A stretch of DNA of 64,000 bases from Scatophagus argus (Eukaryota; Chordata; Actinopteri; Scatophagidae), in the NCBI RefSeq assembly GCF_020382885.2, contig NC_058504.1, positions 10,096,519 to 10,160,518 on the forward strand, read 5' to 3'. Shown one piece after another: positions 13,031 to 25,860 of this stretch; position 1 is the stretch's first letter, and each line of letters opens with the position of its first letter. The position numbers were made by a program, and so were the translations under genes. The notes under the pieces are model-generated. The model had not been told where the DNA came from, searched no databases, and saw nothing but the letters and a program-made list of their open reading frames with translations.

Positions 13031-16000
13031 ATAGATCCAATAATGGCAGTGTGTGTGTGTATGAGAGAGAGAAAAACAGGGAGCTATAAAACTGAGTTTC
13101 TCTTTATGTGCGTTCTTTCACCGGTGTAAGAAGTCCTCAGATAATTTGCTTATGTAAAATTACCAATGCAACAATATAAAAACATTGTGCTGAAGGAAGA
13201 GTCGGCTGTTACCAGCAAAAAGCACAGAAAGTCTCAATATATGACATTATTAGATGGTTAGTACTGATGAATGTGTAAGTAATATTCTTACTGACAGAGC
13301 TGGAGGTAGCTCATATACAGTTAGGTAGTTCAGTATAACTGTAAATTAAATGTAGAGGAGTAAAAAGTTTTGATATTTGCCCCTGAGATAAAGTTAAATA
13401 AGGCAGAAGTATTTACTTAAGCACCTTAAAACTGTACTTAATAACTTTACTGTTTCTTTCATGGGGTTTTTCTCTCCCAGAGGTGACTACAGGAAACTGT
13501 ATGTGAGGGTAAACTGCAAATGGGCAACGTGAGGCGGTATAGAAAGAACCGGAAGAGGTCATCAAAATATTGCATTGGTGTTATTGCGGGAACAGCAGTG
13601 CAGCGTGAGGTATCACCACTTCAGCTCCTTTCGTAAAGCGGTGACGTGCTGCTAAACCCCGAATGTGATGGCTCGTTGTTGAGAAATCCCATGGCAGATC
13701 TCTTTCGCTCTCTGCCTACCACTGCAGGGCTGCTGAAAGTGTTTTCAACCAGCATAATAGAGTTCAGAGCTAAGGCAGCAGGGGCAACTCGTAGACGCTT
13801 TCATTTACGTGCTTAAATGGACCCATGAGCTCCGTCTGCACAGGGAATATTTCACATTGGAGCCATGTCGTGACGTGTGTTCGATTGAGATGTCATACTA
13901 CTGTTGGCCCACTTTTACTCTCCTGGATGTCAAAGTTCAGAGTTTTCACCCTCCTCCTGTCATTGTTGCGCTTTTTGTGCTCAGATGCCAGGTGTGAAGT
14001 GCTGTGGTATTCATTAACAGGAAATACTTTGATCTGTTGATATGCCCCAGCAGCTTCTTACAGTTTTACAACAATGTCAACAGGAAGTTCCAGGCTCGAT
14101 GGGTAAATTGCTGGCAATTTAAAGGTTTGTTCAGAAAAATATCTCCACTATTGATCACCAGTAGCAGATAAATGCACCATTACAACACATTTGGAAGATA
14201 AGCATTTGTTTAATTTAATTTGTTATAAAATGCAAACATTAAAACGACACATTAGCATGTGAGGGCAACCTGTTGTTCTTGATCTTGACCTTTGCTGACA
14301 TTAGATCAGAATCAGAAAGTGACTAAAATTTTACTTTAATCTGATTTAATATTTTTTATGGAATTTACTTTTGGCTTCCATTTGTGTGTGTGTTTTTTTT
14401 CCCCATGCTCTTAAAGGTGAACACTGTTGTTTTAGTGTCATTTGAAAATATTTGGTGGAAGGTAAAGTTGAATAAATTCACGACAGGTTTTAATTGTCTT
14501 GATGAAAATCTTTTCTTCATGAAAAATTCTCTTAATGATGATAAGTTGCCACAGTGCTGATACATGATTGTGTTTTTTTTTCCACTTTCCAGCACTTTTG
14601 TGTCGAGTTGGTTGTCATGACTCCAAAGTGCCTTGCTGAATGCTATCTAACAAGTCAACTTGACCTGGAAACCCTAATCTTCGTTAAACAGTGTTTTTCA
14701 CATTAACCTTTTCATTACTTTTATGTCTCCCTCCAGCTCGCTCACTGGCGCCCGGCAGACTCCCCAAAATCCAGGGAAGGTCGAGAAGGTATCCTCCCCG
14801 TTTATACAAAGCATAAAGGATAAATAGAATCACTGCTAAATAAAATAACGACTGTACTGATTTGTCTGTGTCTCTCCACCAGTGCGGCGGTGGCTGGAGG
14901 TTTATTCACGGAGCGGCTGTGAACCTCGGGAAACGCTGGTTGAGGTGTGGCGGGAGTTGCCGGGGGAGACGCACCATCTCTTCGTCCCATCCTGCGTGTC
15001 GGTGAGGCGATGTGGTGGCTGTTGTGCTGACGAGGCCCTGGAGTGTGTTCCCTCACTCACACACACACTCACCATGGAGGTATGTACACGGACATGTGCT
15101 AAATCCCTGCCTGCTTCAGCACAGAACAGTAGATGACCGAAAACGGTGAGGGAATGTTTGCAGCTTAGCTTCTTTTCTGGTCTGTGTGCAGCTGATGAGA
15201 ACCTCCTTCATGAAACATGAGCTCATTGAGCTGCCCTTCATCGAGCACAGCCAGTGTGAGTGCAGGTAATAAGACAACCTGTCAGTGTCTGTAGATCTGT
15301 GGTATGTCTGTTGTTTTTGACCTCACTGCACCTTTACGCTGACACCATCCATTTTATCCATGTGCAGATTAAAAGAACAATTTCAGCCGACGGCAGCCAC
15401 AAGGTAAGACTTTACTTATCCCTCCTCTTCTGACACCTCATGTCCGATCATTTGACTTGATGAAAGTCCTGTCTGTGTAGCTTTGTCCTCTAATGATACT
15501 CTTATAATTCTGCTGTTGATGTTTTTGATGAGAGGAAAAGACTCAGAGCAAAGTCATTTGTCATATTTATGATTTTGGTTGACTGGAGGTGAAAACTCCC
15601 GCTCTCTGCAAAAGTCCAACATCTCAGGCCGACGTGCGGCTTTTTAAATGCAAGAAGCTCAACCCCTCAGATCACGATGAAACATGGCAGTGTTTTCTTT
15701 AAATATTATGTTTTGGTGCTTCTTAAAAAAAAAACAGCAAGCGATTTATACTGTTATACAATACTGCTCTGAAACTGACTGTAAAGTGCCTTCAATGCAA
15801 AAGCAACAGGGTTTCCTAAACGGTTGCCAGTTTCGGTTGCATTTTTGCCTAAATGAGTTGGTTGAAAATGGCAGGAAAACGTGAAGAGGTAATGTGGTGA
15901 AGGTGCAGTCAATACCAGGCACATTGTGGTTACAGGGTGTGTGTCTTATAACCGGTTGACTTTTATTGCACTAAAACATGATAATAAAACTCTCACGGTG

Positions 16001-19000
16001 CATTAATAAGTCTCTGACTTTAGGTATACTTATACATTCTAAGAGCGGCGAAACGTTCCCCTTCAGGCACTAGACCAGAGACTGTGCTGTTCAGGTTATT
16101 TTGAGGGTCAGATTGGATTTCCAGATTTACTCTGTGAAAAGAACATTTCTGTCAGACCCCTGATGTTTGTTTGTGTACCTCATACTAGCAGGTCCAACCA
16201 GGGAATTGTATGATTGCATCTTTAATGTTTATGTCCCCATGCTTCCTGTTAGGATGTGGACATAAATAAAAGATTCCAGTGTATGTGTGTATACATCGTC
16301 TTTTCTTTCATGCGTCCATACGATTGTGTTTGGTTTTGCCGCATCTCTACATGTATTTTCACATATGTGCATTCCCTGTGTTTCAGTATAAACGTGTGTG
16401 AAAGTTATAATGTGTGTGAATATTTGTTTCTCTGTGTATCCCTCAGTGGGTTAGAATCTGTGTGACTCTCTCCCAGCATCCCCTGGGGCAGCCCGCATCC
16501 TGTTGTCACCATAGAGATGATTTTATCTCCCCTGCCATGTGCTCTGTCACAGACTCAAACAGCAGAGTCACGCATTCATGCTGGATAATTAGAGCTCCAA
16601 AGACAACAGCAGCAGCAGCAGCAAAATAATGTTAATAATGCTTCAGTTAAGCTGGTTAACACTGTCTCCATAATTTGGTGTAATAATTTGGTTTAGTATA
16701 GTTCGCAGAAGATGGGATTAGAACAGAGACACAGGAAGTTAAACCAAGAAAGCTACAAGACAAAGCTGTGAGCAGGTGCACTTTGCTAATGAGAGCACCA
16801 GCACATATTAAAATAAAATAGTTACTGAACTATATGACAAATGAAAAATAATGCAAAATTGGATAAAGGTTGCAAAATAAAACACAGATAACAGCCAAAT
16901 ATCAAAAGCTACTTGAAATATATTGTACCGATGTTAGAAATGCAAGAGAAGATCGAGAACATAGAGCATGTGAAACTCACTTCCTGTTTTTAAAAGGAAG
17001 ATTTATTGTGTTTTTTTTGAACTTCGAAATGTTTGTATTGGGACACTGCAACCAGTATTTTGAGAAATGTAATTGGATCTGAAATCTGTTACTTGGACAA
17101 GGGCTTGGTATTGTTTGACATTTTCCGATAACAAAGTGCAGACGTGTAACCTGATATGAACACGTTTTTAACAAAAGACTCGAACTCCCTTGTCAGATGT
17201 CAAAAGCTGTACAAGATCATTGCCTGATCAGAATTCAAACTAAAATAGGCAAATTATGATTTAAACTACTTAAGAAATAAGTTACCAGAAAAAAAAACAA
17301 CAAATCTTAGCAAACCTTCAGTTGGGACATGTAGTACACTGAGTTCATCTAAGAGTACATCCAATATATTCACTCAGGCGGTGCAGGGAGACTGATTTTA
17401 GTTTGTTTTGAGTGTAACATTTTGTGTGTGTGATATTCCCAGGCCCCATCTGAAGCCAACAAGAAAAGACCAGAAGAGAGAGGGAAAGAGGGGAAGAAAA
17501 GAGAGGGCAAAGTCCAGACAGAAGACAACTGGAGCGATCGGAGCGGCGCTGAGTGTTGCGTATGTGTTGAATATTCAGTGCACACATTTGATCGTTTGAT
17601 TCTTTCAGCTCAGTTACAGCTGATGTCAGTGTCAGTATGAGTGTTTGGATTAGAGGGGGAAAAGTAACTGGGTTATCTGATCTACATTATTACTGAAGGG
17701 TGATTTGTTTTACAGCCATGACAGTCAAGGTCTCACACACAGCATATACAGAAAATTAAGATCACTTTTGGGACAAACCTCAGTCAGTTCTGTCATATCA
17801 ACAACACAATTTATAGCAGCTAATCAGTCATGTTCAGCATTTCCTGTGATCAGTTATATGACACGTGTCTGTTATATAATTCACAACTCAGGCTTCTAAG
17901 AAGATTAGAAACAACATGTAACTGTTACACTGTGGTCTGAGAGGAGCAGGTGAGCAGAGTCCATGTTTCAGCTACACATACCGTGAATCAGTCCTGAGCA
18001 GCGACAGGTTTCTCACCAGTCTTTTCTCATCCACTTCCCTTTCTTCACTGTGCTGTCAGTCATTTCCTGCCTCCAGAGGCCAGAGGTGATTTGGTTTGGG
18101 TGTGATGTCCCTCAGCACCCATCCATCACTCAGAACAGGCTTTATTCAAACTCTGGCAGGGGTGAAATCTGTGTAATTTGCTCCCAAATGCCACCTCCTC
18201 TGTCCATGCCAGCGGCAGGCGTGGTCATCAGGATGTGAACAAAGATGGCCCGTCTCTGCCTCATTAAGTAGCTTCATTAAGGCTGCGAGCCTCTCGGGTA
18301 AGATTGAGGCAGAACCAGCTTCAGTTAATGGACCAAGTGACGTCGAGAACTTTCTCAGACTCAGAAAGTATCAGAGTCTAGAGAAACTGCAGGCCTCATA
18401 GACTGCTGAGTGACCATAGCCATGGTAACGGACAGAAAGACAGAAAGTTTGTTAGCAGCAAAGGAAACAGTATTCCACATTAGTCACACATCTCCCACAC
18501 ACTGCATTGTGTGGGTTTGTTTCAGACTGGCACTGTGCATCTTCAAACAAGACTTGCATTTTATTTTTAGTTTTAGCGACATGATTTGGGATCAATAGAA
18601 AAATAGTAGAATCTTTTAGACTGTGTGTTTAAAGTGGCTCCAGTCATTCAGTCAGTCCACCGCTTTGGTCCAGACTGAAGTTTCTCGACAACCATTGGAA
18701 GGGTTGTTACATAATGTTGTACAAACATTCACAGTCACTTCAGGATAAGGCCTACACACCAAGATGATCCCATGACCTTTCCTGTAGCACCACCTTAAGC
18801 TGGATATTTCTGGTTTTTTAAATAAGGTGAGAAAAGATACGCCTTTTTTAGTCCCACAGTGGGGAAACTCTCAACAAAGTGTGTCTTTTTAATTGGTGGA
18901 TGGATTCTCTTGAAATTTGGTTTAGGTCACGTTGTCCTTAGAATAAATTAAAAATCAGGACAATCTAATGATCTCCCCACAAGCCCAAGCTGTGGGCCTA

Positions 19001-19546
19001 CTTTGTGTTTAGTGCTAACATAATACCGGCTCATCATGTTATTGTGAGCATGTTAGCATGCTGACATTAGCATTTATCTAATGACTTCACAGAGCCATTT
19101 GGATGACACTAGACTCTTGTTCTGCAGCTAACAACTCTGCTCTTACACCCCTTTTCCTATCTAGGACCCATGCACCCCCTGTTCTTCCTCCCCCATCCTC
19201 TCCTCCTCCTCCTCCTCCTCCTCCATCACCTCCACCCACCAGCATCTCTCCCTCACCCTCACCGTCGCCATCTCCAATACCTCGTTGTCGCCCCTGCAGA
19301 GGGAGGAAGTGGGTGCTGGATGTGGCGTCTTGTCAGTGTCGCTGCACCATCAGTGCTGAAAGCTGCAGCCGGAAAGATCGAAGGCTCAACCTTCAACGTT
19401 GCAGGTCAGACCACAATCAATAAAAATCTATTCATTCTTTTCACTAGTTTTTGAACATGCGTGCCGCCCTGTCAAACTAGATTTCATGCTAAATCCTTCC
19501 ACTCTCTACTTTTTATTGTTCCAGGTGTGATGCCATGAGGACATGA
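11066..19546 (+). CDS. vegfb: VEGF-B-like secreted growth factor with heparin-binding domain
   Basis: Eight phase-consistent exons: 11066-11143, 14737-14788, 14883-15079, 15192-15265, 15368-15403, 17443-17559, 19165-19404 and 19525-19546 (TGA), giving 271 aa. Residues 1-26 form a hydrophobic signal peptide. The PDGF/VEGF cystine knot has cysteines at 56, 81, 87, 90, 91, 98, 131 and 133, with the family sequence RRCGGCC. Exon 6 is highly basic (about residues 147-184). Exon 7 starts with a Pro/Ser linker (about 189-224), followed by eight cysteines (226, 229, 241, 243, 245, 252, 264, 266) spaced much like the VEGF-A heparin-binding domain. VEGF-B signals through VEGFR1 and neuropilin-1. The choice of vegfb over vegfa or pgf rests mainly on the nudt22-dnajc4 neighbourhood. 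A splice alternative exists at exon 6. Confidence 0.88.
12850..12884. repeat. (GT)n microsatellite followed by (GA)n
   Basis: About 17 GT units in vegfb intron 1, running into a short GA run and a purine-rich stretch. Confidence 0.95.
12998..13024. repeat. (CA)n microsatellite
   Basis: About 13 CA units, complementary to the GT tract 115 bases upstream. Confidence 0.95.
13125..13455. repeat. Dispersed teleost AT-rich repeat (copy 1 of the AGTAAAAAGT family)
   Basis: Contains TAGAGGAGTAAAAAGT, TATTTGCCCCTGAGA and AGTATTTACTTAAG in the order of a very common fish interspersed element. A second copy in opposite orientation lies at about 24000-24150 (CTTTATACTTCTACTCCATT). Confidence 0.6.
15404..17442 (+). 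other. vegfb intron 5
   Basis: 2 kb intron without recognisable exons. It includes a short CAG-type run near 16606 and AT-rich sequence. Confidence 0.75.
17560..19164 (+). other. vegfb intron 6
   Basis: 1.6 kb intron between the basic exon and the heparin-binding exon, if the GTATGT donor at 17560 is used. Its right half is a dispersed repeat (about 18620-19090). Confidence 0.65.
18620..19090. repeat. Dispersed teleost repeat with TTAGCATGCTGACATTAGC motif (copy 1)
   Basis: Contains CAACCATTGGAAGG, TTACATAATG, CATGACCTTTCC and GAGCATGTTAGCATGCTGAC. Related copies occur at about 26215-26730 (reverse orientation) and 36690-36815. It lies inside vegfb intron 6. Confidence 0.65.
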
Positions 19547-19744
19547 TGCGTCCACGGAGTTTCTGTTCGCCTCCCTGTTTCCTCCAGTATCTGCTGATTC
19601 ATCACCCACTCTCGGCATCAGTGTCATGGAACATACAGACAAATCGGACATCAAGTACCTCAAACCGAAGGAAATGGAACCTGTAGTAGGGCTCAACATG
19701 TTCAGGCCCCAACATGTGCAGCATTACAGCCTGAATATAGATCT

Positions 19745-19746
<2 letters not shown>

Positions 19747-19793
<47 letters not shown>
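19747..19793. repeat. (GT)n microsatellite
   Basis: About 23 GT units, 200 bases after the vegfb stop and probably in its 3' UTR. Confidence 0.95.
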
Positions 19794-21970
19794 TGTGTCT
19801 GTGTGTACATCACCCTGCTTCTGTGGCAAAGCTTCTGTCAGTCCACATGCATATGCGTGTACAGACATGTCATGTCCCATGAGTGGAGGGATGAGATAAC
19901 AGCATGATGGAGACTTTGAGTGACATGCTTTGCTGTGGTTTGGATGTTACAGCTACAAGACGTTGTTTCGGTCTGCAGCTGAACTTAAGTAGATACAAGA
20001 GATCAGTGGAAACATGGACGAACATGCTATACAAGAAGGGACATGAAGTGGATTGGTCTTTCGCAGGCGTCCTACATGTTGACGCTTCAGTTGGAGGTCG
20101 TGATTTGTTGTTCGCAGGCAAACTACACATGGAGACGGATTCCAGGGTGACATCAAGGCCAGTTTTTACGTGGAGGATTAGAAAAACAACTGCAACAGAT
20201 TATAGATGGACACATCCACATTTAGACATACCAGAAGGACATAGGACTTGCACATGAACTGGCACCCCGGTGTGCGTGGACCTATAGTTGAGCTGAATGT
20301 TGGGATGGAGTGTATTTGTGTGGTCTCCACACTGAAAGACCCAGATGGGTTATCCCTGCAGCCGTTCTCTCTCATTCAGAGCACATGACCACAGGCTGGT
20401 TATCCAAGCCGCTTTCCAGCATTTGTTTAATTTGAGCCTTTTGTCTCCATCGTTCCTCGCCTCCTCAACTGAAAGCAGCCGCTTTGCTTCTCTTTCCCTC
20501 TCTTTTAGGCAGTGAGGAGAATGACAATAATGAGGCCTGGCGGCTGTCCACTGCTTCACACACACACAAACATTCACGCTTATAATACCAGGAACACAGA
20601 CGACACAGCAAATGCAGGCACACAAAATCTCAATCACTCTGTGCTACAGAAGGCACTCATACATGTCATACATTTACACACATGCAATGTGAAATGAATG
20701 CAGGTAGCCATAAGCTTTTCTTTTGCCACACCAAGTGTGCAAATATGTGTTGGTTGTTTATATTTGCAATTTACTGCAAAGTTTTCATTTAATATTGTAT
20801 TATATGCCTCTGTTTTATATGTTATTATAATTCTATCACATTGATTGAAAAGATATTCTATATTGCAGAATGTGTCCTTGTTTTGTTTCTGTTCATCTTT
20901 AATCCGTCTGCATAAAGAGTCACGCTGGGTGGCCGGCTATGTTCACACTCGGCATTTAGACTGATACCCAAATGTGTTGAATTTAAACAGTCGGCTCACA
21001 CAGGCCACAGATGGGAGACTATATACATTATAATGTGTAATTCAAACAATCAGAGGGGCAGTGTTGTCCGCAGCACACAGAAACCAAGCAAATAGCCGTT
21101 CCCAGTGCAGTGAAAGGAAAACATGGCTGTTTTTGTTGTACGTCAGAGCCGGAATGGAAAGAGTATTATTCATTTGGAGCATAACTTGTTTATATTCTGA
21201 CTGAATCTCATGGTTTAACTCCATGTTAGTTTTTGACTGCTGGGTGGAAACAGGGATTTGAACTCAGAATGGATGAGAGCAGCTTGTCAGTCAGCATGAC
21301 GGGCTAAAGCCTGAGCTCAGAGGCCCCATAATGGCGGATCATGGAGTCCTTTGTGCTGTGCTAAATTTCACTGAAAACATTTTCACATCGACGTCTTAGT
21401 GCTGTGGCAAACAGTAGCTTTGAAACCCCATGATTAATGTCCATACTCTCCCCATAGTCCTGAGTCTGAATTATGTGTGTGTCAGTCTTGAGCGGCAGAA
21501 ATCTGTCTGAGCGGCTGGTGTGATAAGCTCTGTATTTATACTCTCCTCAGATGAGATTTTTTTCACGCTCGAGTTCAGTGTTGTTATTGTCGATCAATGC
21601 TTCAATCACTACCTCTATATCGTAACATATTAATGACCAAGTATTAGAGCATTGTTGTTACTTCCTCTGTGTCATTTCTGATCTTGTTTATGATAATTAT
21701 ATTGTATTTTTTTTTAATTCACAATTTGCAATAAGCATAGTTTCCTGTGTAGAGATGTGGAGCTGCAGCAGATCTGTGGTGATTATCACTGGTTTCGATG
21801 AAGCTATAGGAGTTTTCTGTGTTTTAGTAATCTGAAGGGAAGCATTTTTCATACGAGGACAAGTGAACTGGTCCTCTGAGAACAGACCCAGACACTGTGA
21901 GATAATGTGGGACAGAAGATGGTTTCTCGTTGCATTTGTAGCTTCAAAGTACTGATGATCATTTTTGGCT

Positions 21971-22747
21971 TTAAATGAATAGTTTAACATTTAAAGAAAT
22001 ATTCTTACTTTCTTGTTGAGAGGATTAGAAGAAGACTGATACGGTTGTCATGTTTGGATGGTAGCTATGCAGCCGGAACCACTGTCATTTAGCTTAGCGT
22101 AGCATAAAGACTGGTCCAAAATGGTCACCAAATACAAGTAAACCTCTACTTTGGCAAACAAAATAAATGAGGTCAGTCGCTTCTGGCGAGGTGCTTAAAC
22201 AGGCCTACTTCACTAAAAACTTTAATCGCTTCATCACAGACGTTTATTGACCATGTTTTGTTTACTGTTATTTAAGAATTGATGCAGCACCTCCAAAGCT
22301 CACTAGATCTTCTGTTTTGTTTAATTTATAAAAATGAAAAAGTGTGATAACAGCAAGTTGTGGCTTTATGTGAGTGTGCGTGTGTGCCAAGCTATCTGTT
22401 GGATCTTAACATTTGCAACCAGCAGACACTCCAGGAAGTCACTGCTTTGAGTTAAGATACAGTGTGGCACACAAACCTTCCTAAAACACAAAATTGACAA
22501 TTTTTCAATTTTTATTTGAATTTAATAAGAGAGATAAAGTGAAATTTATAGGTGCTGGTAGGCTGATTTTTAGCAGGGCTAACTCTTTCCCCTTGTTTCC
22601 AGTCTTTATGCTAAGCTAAGCTAACCAGTTGCTGGTTTAGCTTGAATATTTAATGGACAGACATGAGAGTGGTATCAATTTTCTGATCTTGTTCTCAGCA
22701 AGAAAGTGAATAAGTGTATTTCCAAAATATTTAAGCTTCCTTTTTTG
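21971..22747. mobile_element. Palindromic non-autonomous DNA transposon relic
   Basis: The left arm (from TTAAATGAATAGTTTAACAT) and right arm (to about 22747) are long imperfect inverted repeats. Both contain TAGCTTAGC and CATAAAGACTGG when read inward, at about 22078-22110 and, inverted, 22600-22625. TTTCTTG(C/T)TGAGA is shared at the outer parts. The middle has AAGTTGTGGCTTTATG and CAGGAAGTCACTG. No transposase frame is present. This agrees with a common perciform MITE-like family. Confidence 0.75.
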
Positions 22748-23999
22748 TTTTTCTTACTTGCAGCTATTTCTACTTAGGAATTTATTTTTGTCCAGTCTTC
22801 ATATCTTGATAATATTGCATTTTAGAAACAAGCAAACAAATGTTTTGGGAAACCTAGGAGTCCAAAACTAAGACTCTGGACCTCAGTACAGATTGCACTT
22901 GTGTTTGAGATTGCAAAGCACATATTGTACATTAGGCCAATGGAAAAATAATAACTTCTGTTGAAGGAGCACATGGACTCAGATTGAAAAGCTCCATTCA
23001 TCTAGACGTGTACGACTTATCAATGACATTCCATCTAAAAGAGTTGTGGTGCTCGGATAACTTAGTTGTTACTTGTTATGACCATCTTGTTATTTTTAAA
23101 AGTACTAATTATGAACAATAAACAACAGCCAATTCCATCAGAAAATGTTAGTATCCTTGTAACAACCCTCTAGATATCCAGCTTGGACATATTAATAACC
23201 TCTTCAACTGTCCTGATCCCGTGTCAGTATCAAACATCAGTGTGCTTTGTATCTGCACAGTCTACATTGTACTGTAAAGGTAGCCCTGTTCTAGCCTCCA
23301 GTGTCTTAGCCTATAGAGACCCCCTACTAAACTATATAGCATTTTAGAATCTCCAATATGCAGCCTTGACTTTGTGTATCATGTAGTACATATTTTAGAG
23401 ATGTATTTGTAACTTCATTTTAGCTGTACTTTGCAATGAATCTCCTCTCTGCAAATACTACTGTACTACTGTAGCCTATGTATAAAGAAAAACCTACACT
23501 CTTTTTTTGCTGCTACACCATTTGTGCCCTATTATGATGTCTTTGTAGAAAATAACGGGGTGTTATATTGTATTAGTATATAAATGCCAATTAATCGATT
23601 CAATGTCTATAAAAGTGTATACTGCATCGTCAAATATATTGAAAATGATACCAGGATACAACCTTGATGTTACAGATGTTATTAAAGGAAATGTCTTATT
23701 TTTTGTATAAACCTCTAGTTTTCTTCCTGTCATTGTTTATCCACACTGCTGTCCCCATCTAATGTCCTTCTGCTTCGGCCTCTTTGTTTTAATTTCTCAG
23801 TTGACAGGAATGAAAGGTAAACAGCCACTTTTGATTACAGTGACACCCTGGGAGTTGAGTACAGAGAAAGTGTGTGCGTGTGCGTGTGTGTGACGTGGTG
23901 TTATGGGACATAATATTGTTCCTTCACCTCCTCTAATTTGTACTGCTGAGTCAGAAGCTGGACGAGTACAAAGGTGTGCAACCCCACACTGCGTGATGG

Positions 24000-24150
24000 A
24001 AAATTACTGAGTTTGCAAGTTTACTCCAGTACAGTAACAAACTCTTTTGTATTTGGGTATTTTATGTACTTTATACTTCTACTCCATTACATTTCAAAGG
24101 CAAATATTGCACTTTTTATTTAATTGACAGATATAGTCACCTGCAAATTA
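24000..24150. repeat. Dispersed teleost AT-rich repeat (copy 2, reversed)
   Basis: Contains TTTATACTTCTACTCC and CATTTCAAAGGCAAATATTG, the reverse complement of the element at 13125-13455. Confidence 0.6.
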
Positions 24151-24994
24151 AGATTTCATGTACAAAACATATGAACAGTTTAACTTCACTTTCAGCTTCA
24201 TTTTAACTTTAAATTTGTCTCGCAGCCACATGAAATATATAATGCAGAAAAAAAATTACAGAATAAATAGTGCATATAGTAAAACTACAGGACAAATGCC
24301 AAAACCCAGTTCAAATAAAACATAACGCAACAAGAGGCAGCATTACATAAAACCTGGAGTACATCCAGTCATCATCCAACTCTATCATCAGTTAAATCCG
24401 GTTAAAACCACTATCACTTAAAATATATTGCCTCTCTGTTGATTAAACTAGTTAAAACTGGCCTCACCCCAATCAGCTACAATACTAAAAAGCGGTTCAT
24501 AGGTTGCTTTATCAGTAATAGTAATAATACAGTTACATAATATATAATGATTGAACACTTGTAGGGTACATTCTGTTGGTCATTATTATTTATTTTTAGT
24601 TTTGAAACTTAAAGTACATTTTGTTGAAAATGTAGTTGTACTTTTGCCTGAGAACAACTTTTTGGTGAGGGAATATTTTTACATTGTGGTCTCAAAATAA
24701 CCCATTTTTCTATTCAACAGCAAACAAAAAGTTGTACTCATAAGCAATAACACACACTTTTGATGCGTTCAGTATGCTTGTGCAGGGCATTATCTGCTTC
24801 AGCCTTACTCAGTCTGCTGTCTGCTGGAGTAACGGGGATGAAGTTCCTGCATGTTTCAGAAGTTAGCCCACAGTGGCCGCTGTTCATCAGAAGCTACAAT
24901 GTAGTTTGAGAGAGAGAGTCTTGGAGAACAGAGGTCCATGTATATTCTGTCCATACAGCACCTGACTGCACCTGCTGATCACTGTGCCTTTTAA

Positions 24995-25060
24995 CCCCCC
25001 CCCCCCCCCCTCCCAGCATCGATGATGATGAATATGACGATGATGATGATGATGATGATT
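24995..25060. repeat. Poly-C tract next to (GAT)n repeat
   Basis: A run of 16 C at 24995-25010 is followed nine bases later by an interrupted GAT array (25019-25060). Confidence 0.9.
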
Positions 25061-25386
25061 GAAGTTGCTGGCAATATGATATTCAGTCCTCATTTGTTTC
25101 CTCATCATCGTCTCACATTACATAGCAAATGTTGGAAGGGTGAGTTAATGCCAAGCCCATTTGCATCACAGCTACTGGCTTCAAATTGAAAAGATTTCAT
25201 GACAGTATTAATGATGACTGATGGCACGTGTATTAGCAGCAGTTTAATTTGGTCATCATTAGTCTGTATTACTCTGAGAGCGAAGGAGAGAGGAGAGGAT
25301 GAAAGAGGAGAGGAGCTAGATGCTGCTGCCAACTTATCTGTCTGGAAGGGCATTATGCCAGTACTAAATATAGCTGCAAGATTAGG

Positions 25387-25388
<2 letters not shown>

Positions 25389-25418
<30 letters not shown>
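25389..25418. repeat. (GA)n microsatellite
   Basis: About 13 GA units. Confidence 0.9.
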
Positions 25419-25816
25419 AGGGCACAGTGAGTCATGCATCTCAATAGAAAGAAAATGCTTTTACTACAAAATCTGCTCTTGTAGCACCCTGTGCTCATCA
25501 GAAAACCATCCGTAATGTGTCATCACACTGGTTTCTCTGTATGTTCTTATACGTTTCATGCACTTGACTGTCTATGTGCATTTTCAACTGTAGCTTGCTG
25601 CACACCTCATTTCATCCCTCTCCCTCAGTCTTTGCACTTGTATCAGGACTTCCTGTATTTTTCCACCTTGCTTTCTCTGCGTTCAGAGTCATGTTTTTAT
25701 AATAACTCCAGCCTGGTTTCCTCCCTGCTTTTGTAGCAGCAGCTGTGTTGAAGCAGGTACTGGACGCTATCTGGCCTGCAAGTGTGTTTTGTTAGATGGT
25801 ATCAGCACTCCTGTGT

Positions 25817-25860
25817 GTGTATGTGTGTGTGTGTGTGTGTGTCAGAGAGAGAGAGAGAGA
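25817..25860. repeat. (GT)n followed by (GA)n microsatellite
   Basis: A GT run followed by a GA run in the vegfb-stx5 spacer. Confidence 0.9.

Larger units (their letters stand above)
11144..14736 (+). other. vegfb intron 1
   Basis: 3.6 kb intron carrying GT and CA microsatellites near 12.85-13.02 kb and a degenerate AT-rich repeat at about 13.13-13.45 kb. No exon was recognised. Larger open frames near 12.67 kb are produced by the microsatellites. Confidence 0.75.
19547..23720 (+). other. Probable long vegfb 3' UTR and downstream sequence
   Basis: After the vegfb stop there is no recognisable coding exon for over 4 kb. A (GT)n tract and a palindromic transposon relic lie within it. ATTAAA at 23681-23686, followed by TTTTTTGTATAAA, is a candidate distal polyadenylation site; VEGF genes often have long 3' UTRs, but the true end is unknown. 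A 117-codon open frame at 19904-20257 has no recognisable similarity. Confidence 0.4.

Noticed and set aside
12669-13040. Open frames of up to 121 codons on both strands
   Set aside because: Created by GT/CA microsatellites (Val-Cys and Thr-His repeats).
19904-20257. 117-codon open frame after vegfb
   Set aside because: No recognisable similarity, no splice signals linking it to vegfb, and it lies in probable 3' UTR; length is within chance.
25019-25060. Possible tandem array resembling a CRISPR or satellite
   Set aside because: Simple GAT triplet repeat without spacers; no cas-like gene and a vertebrate context.
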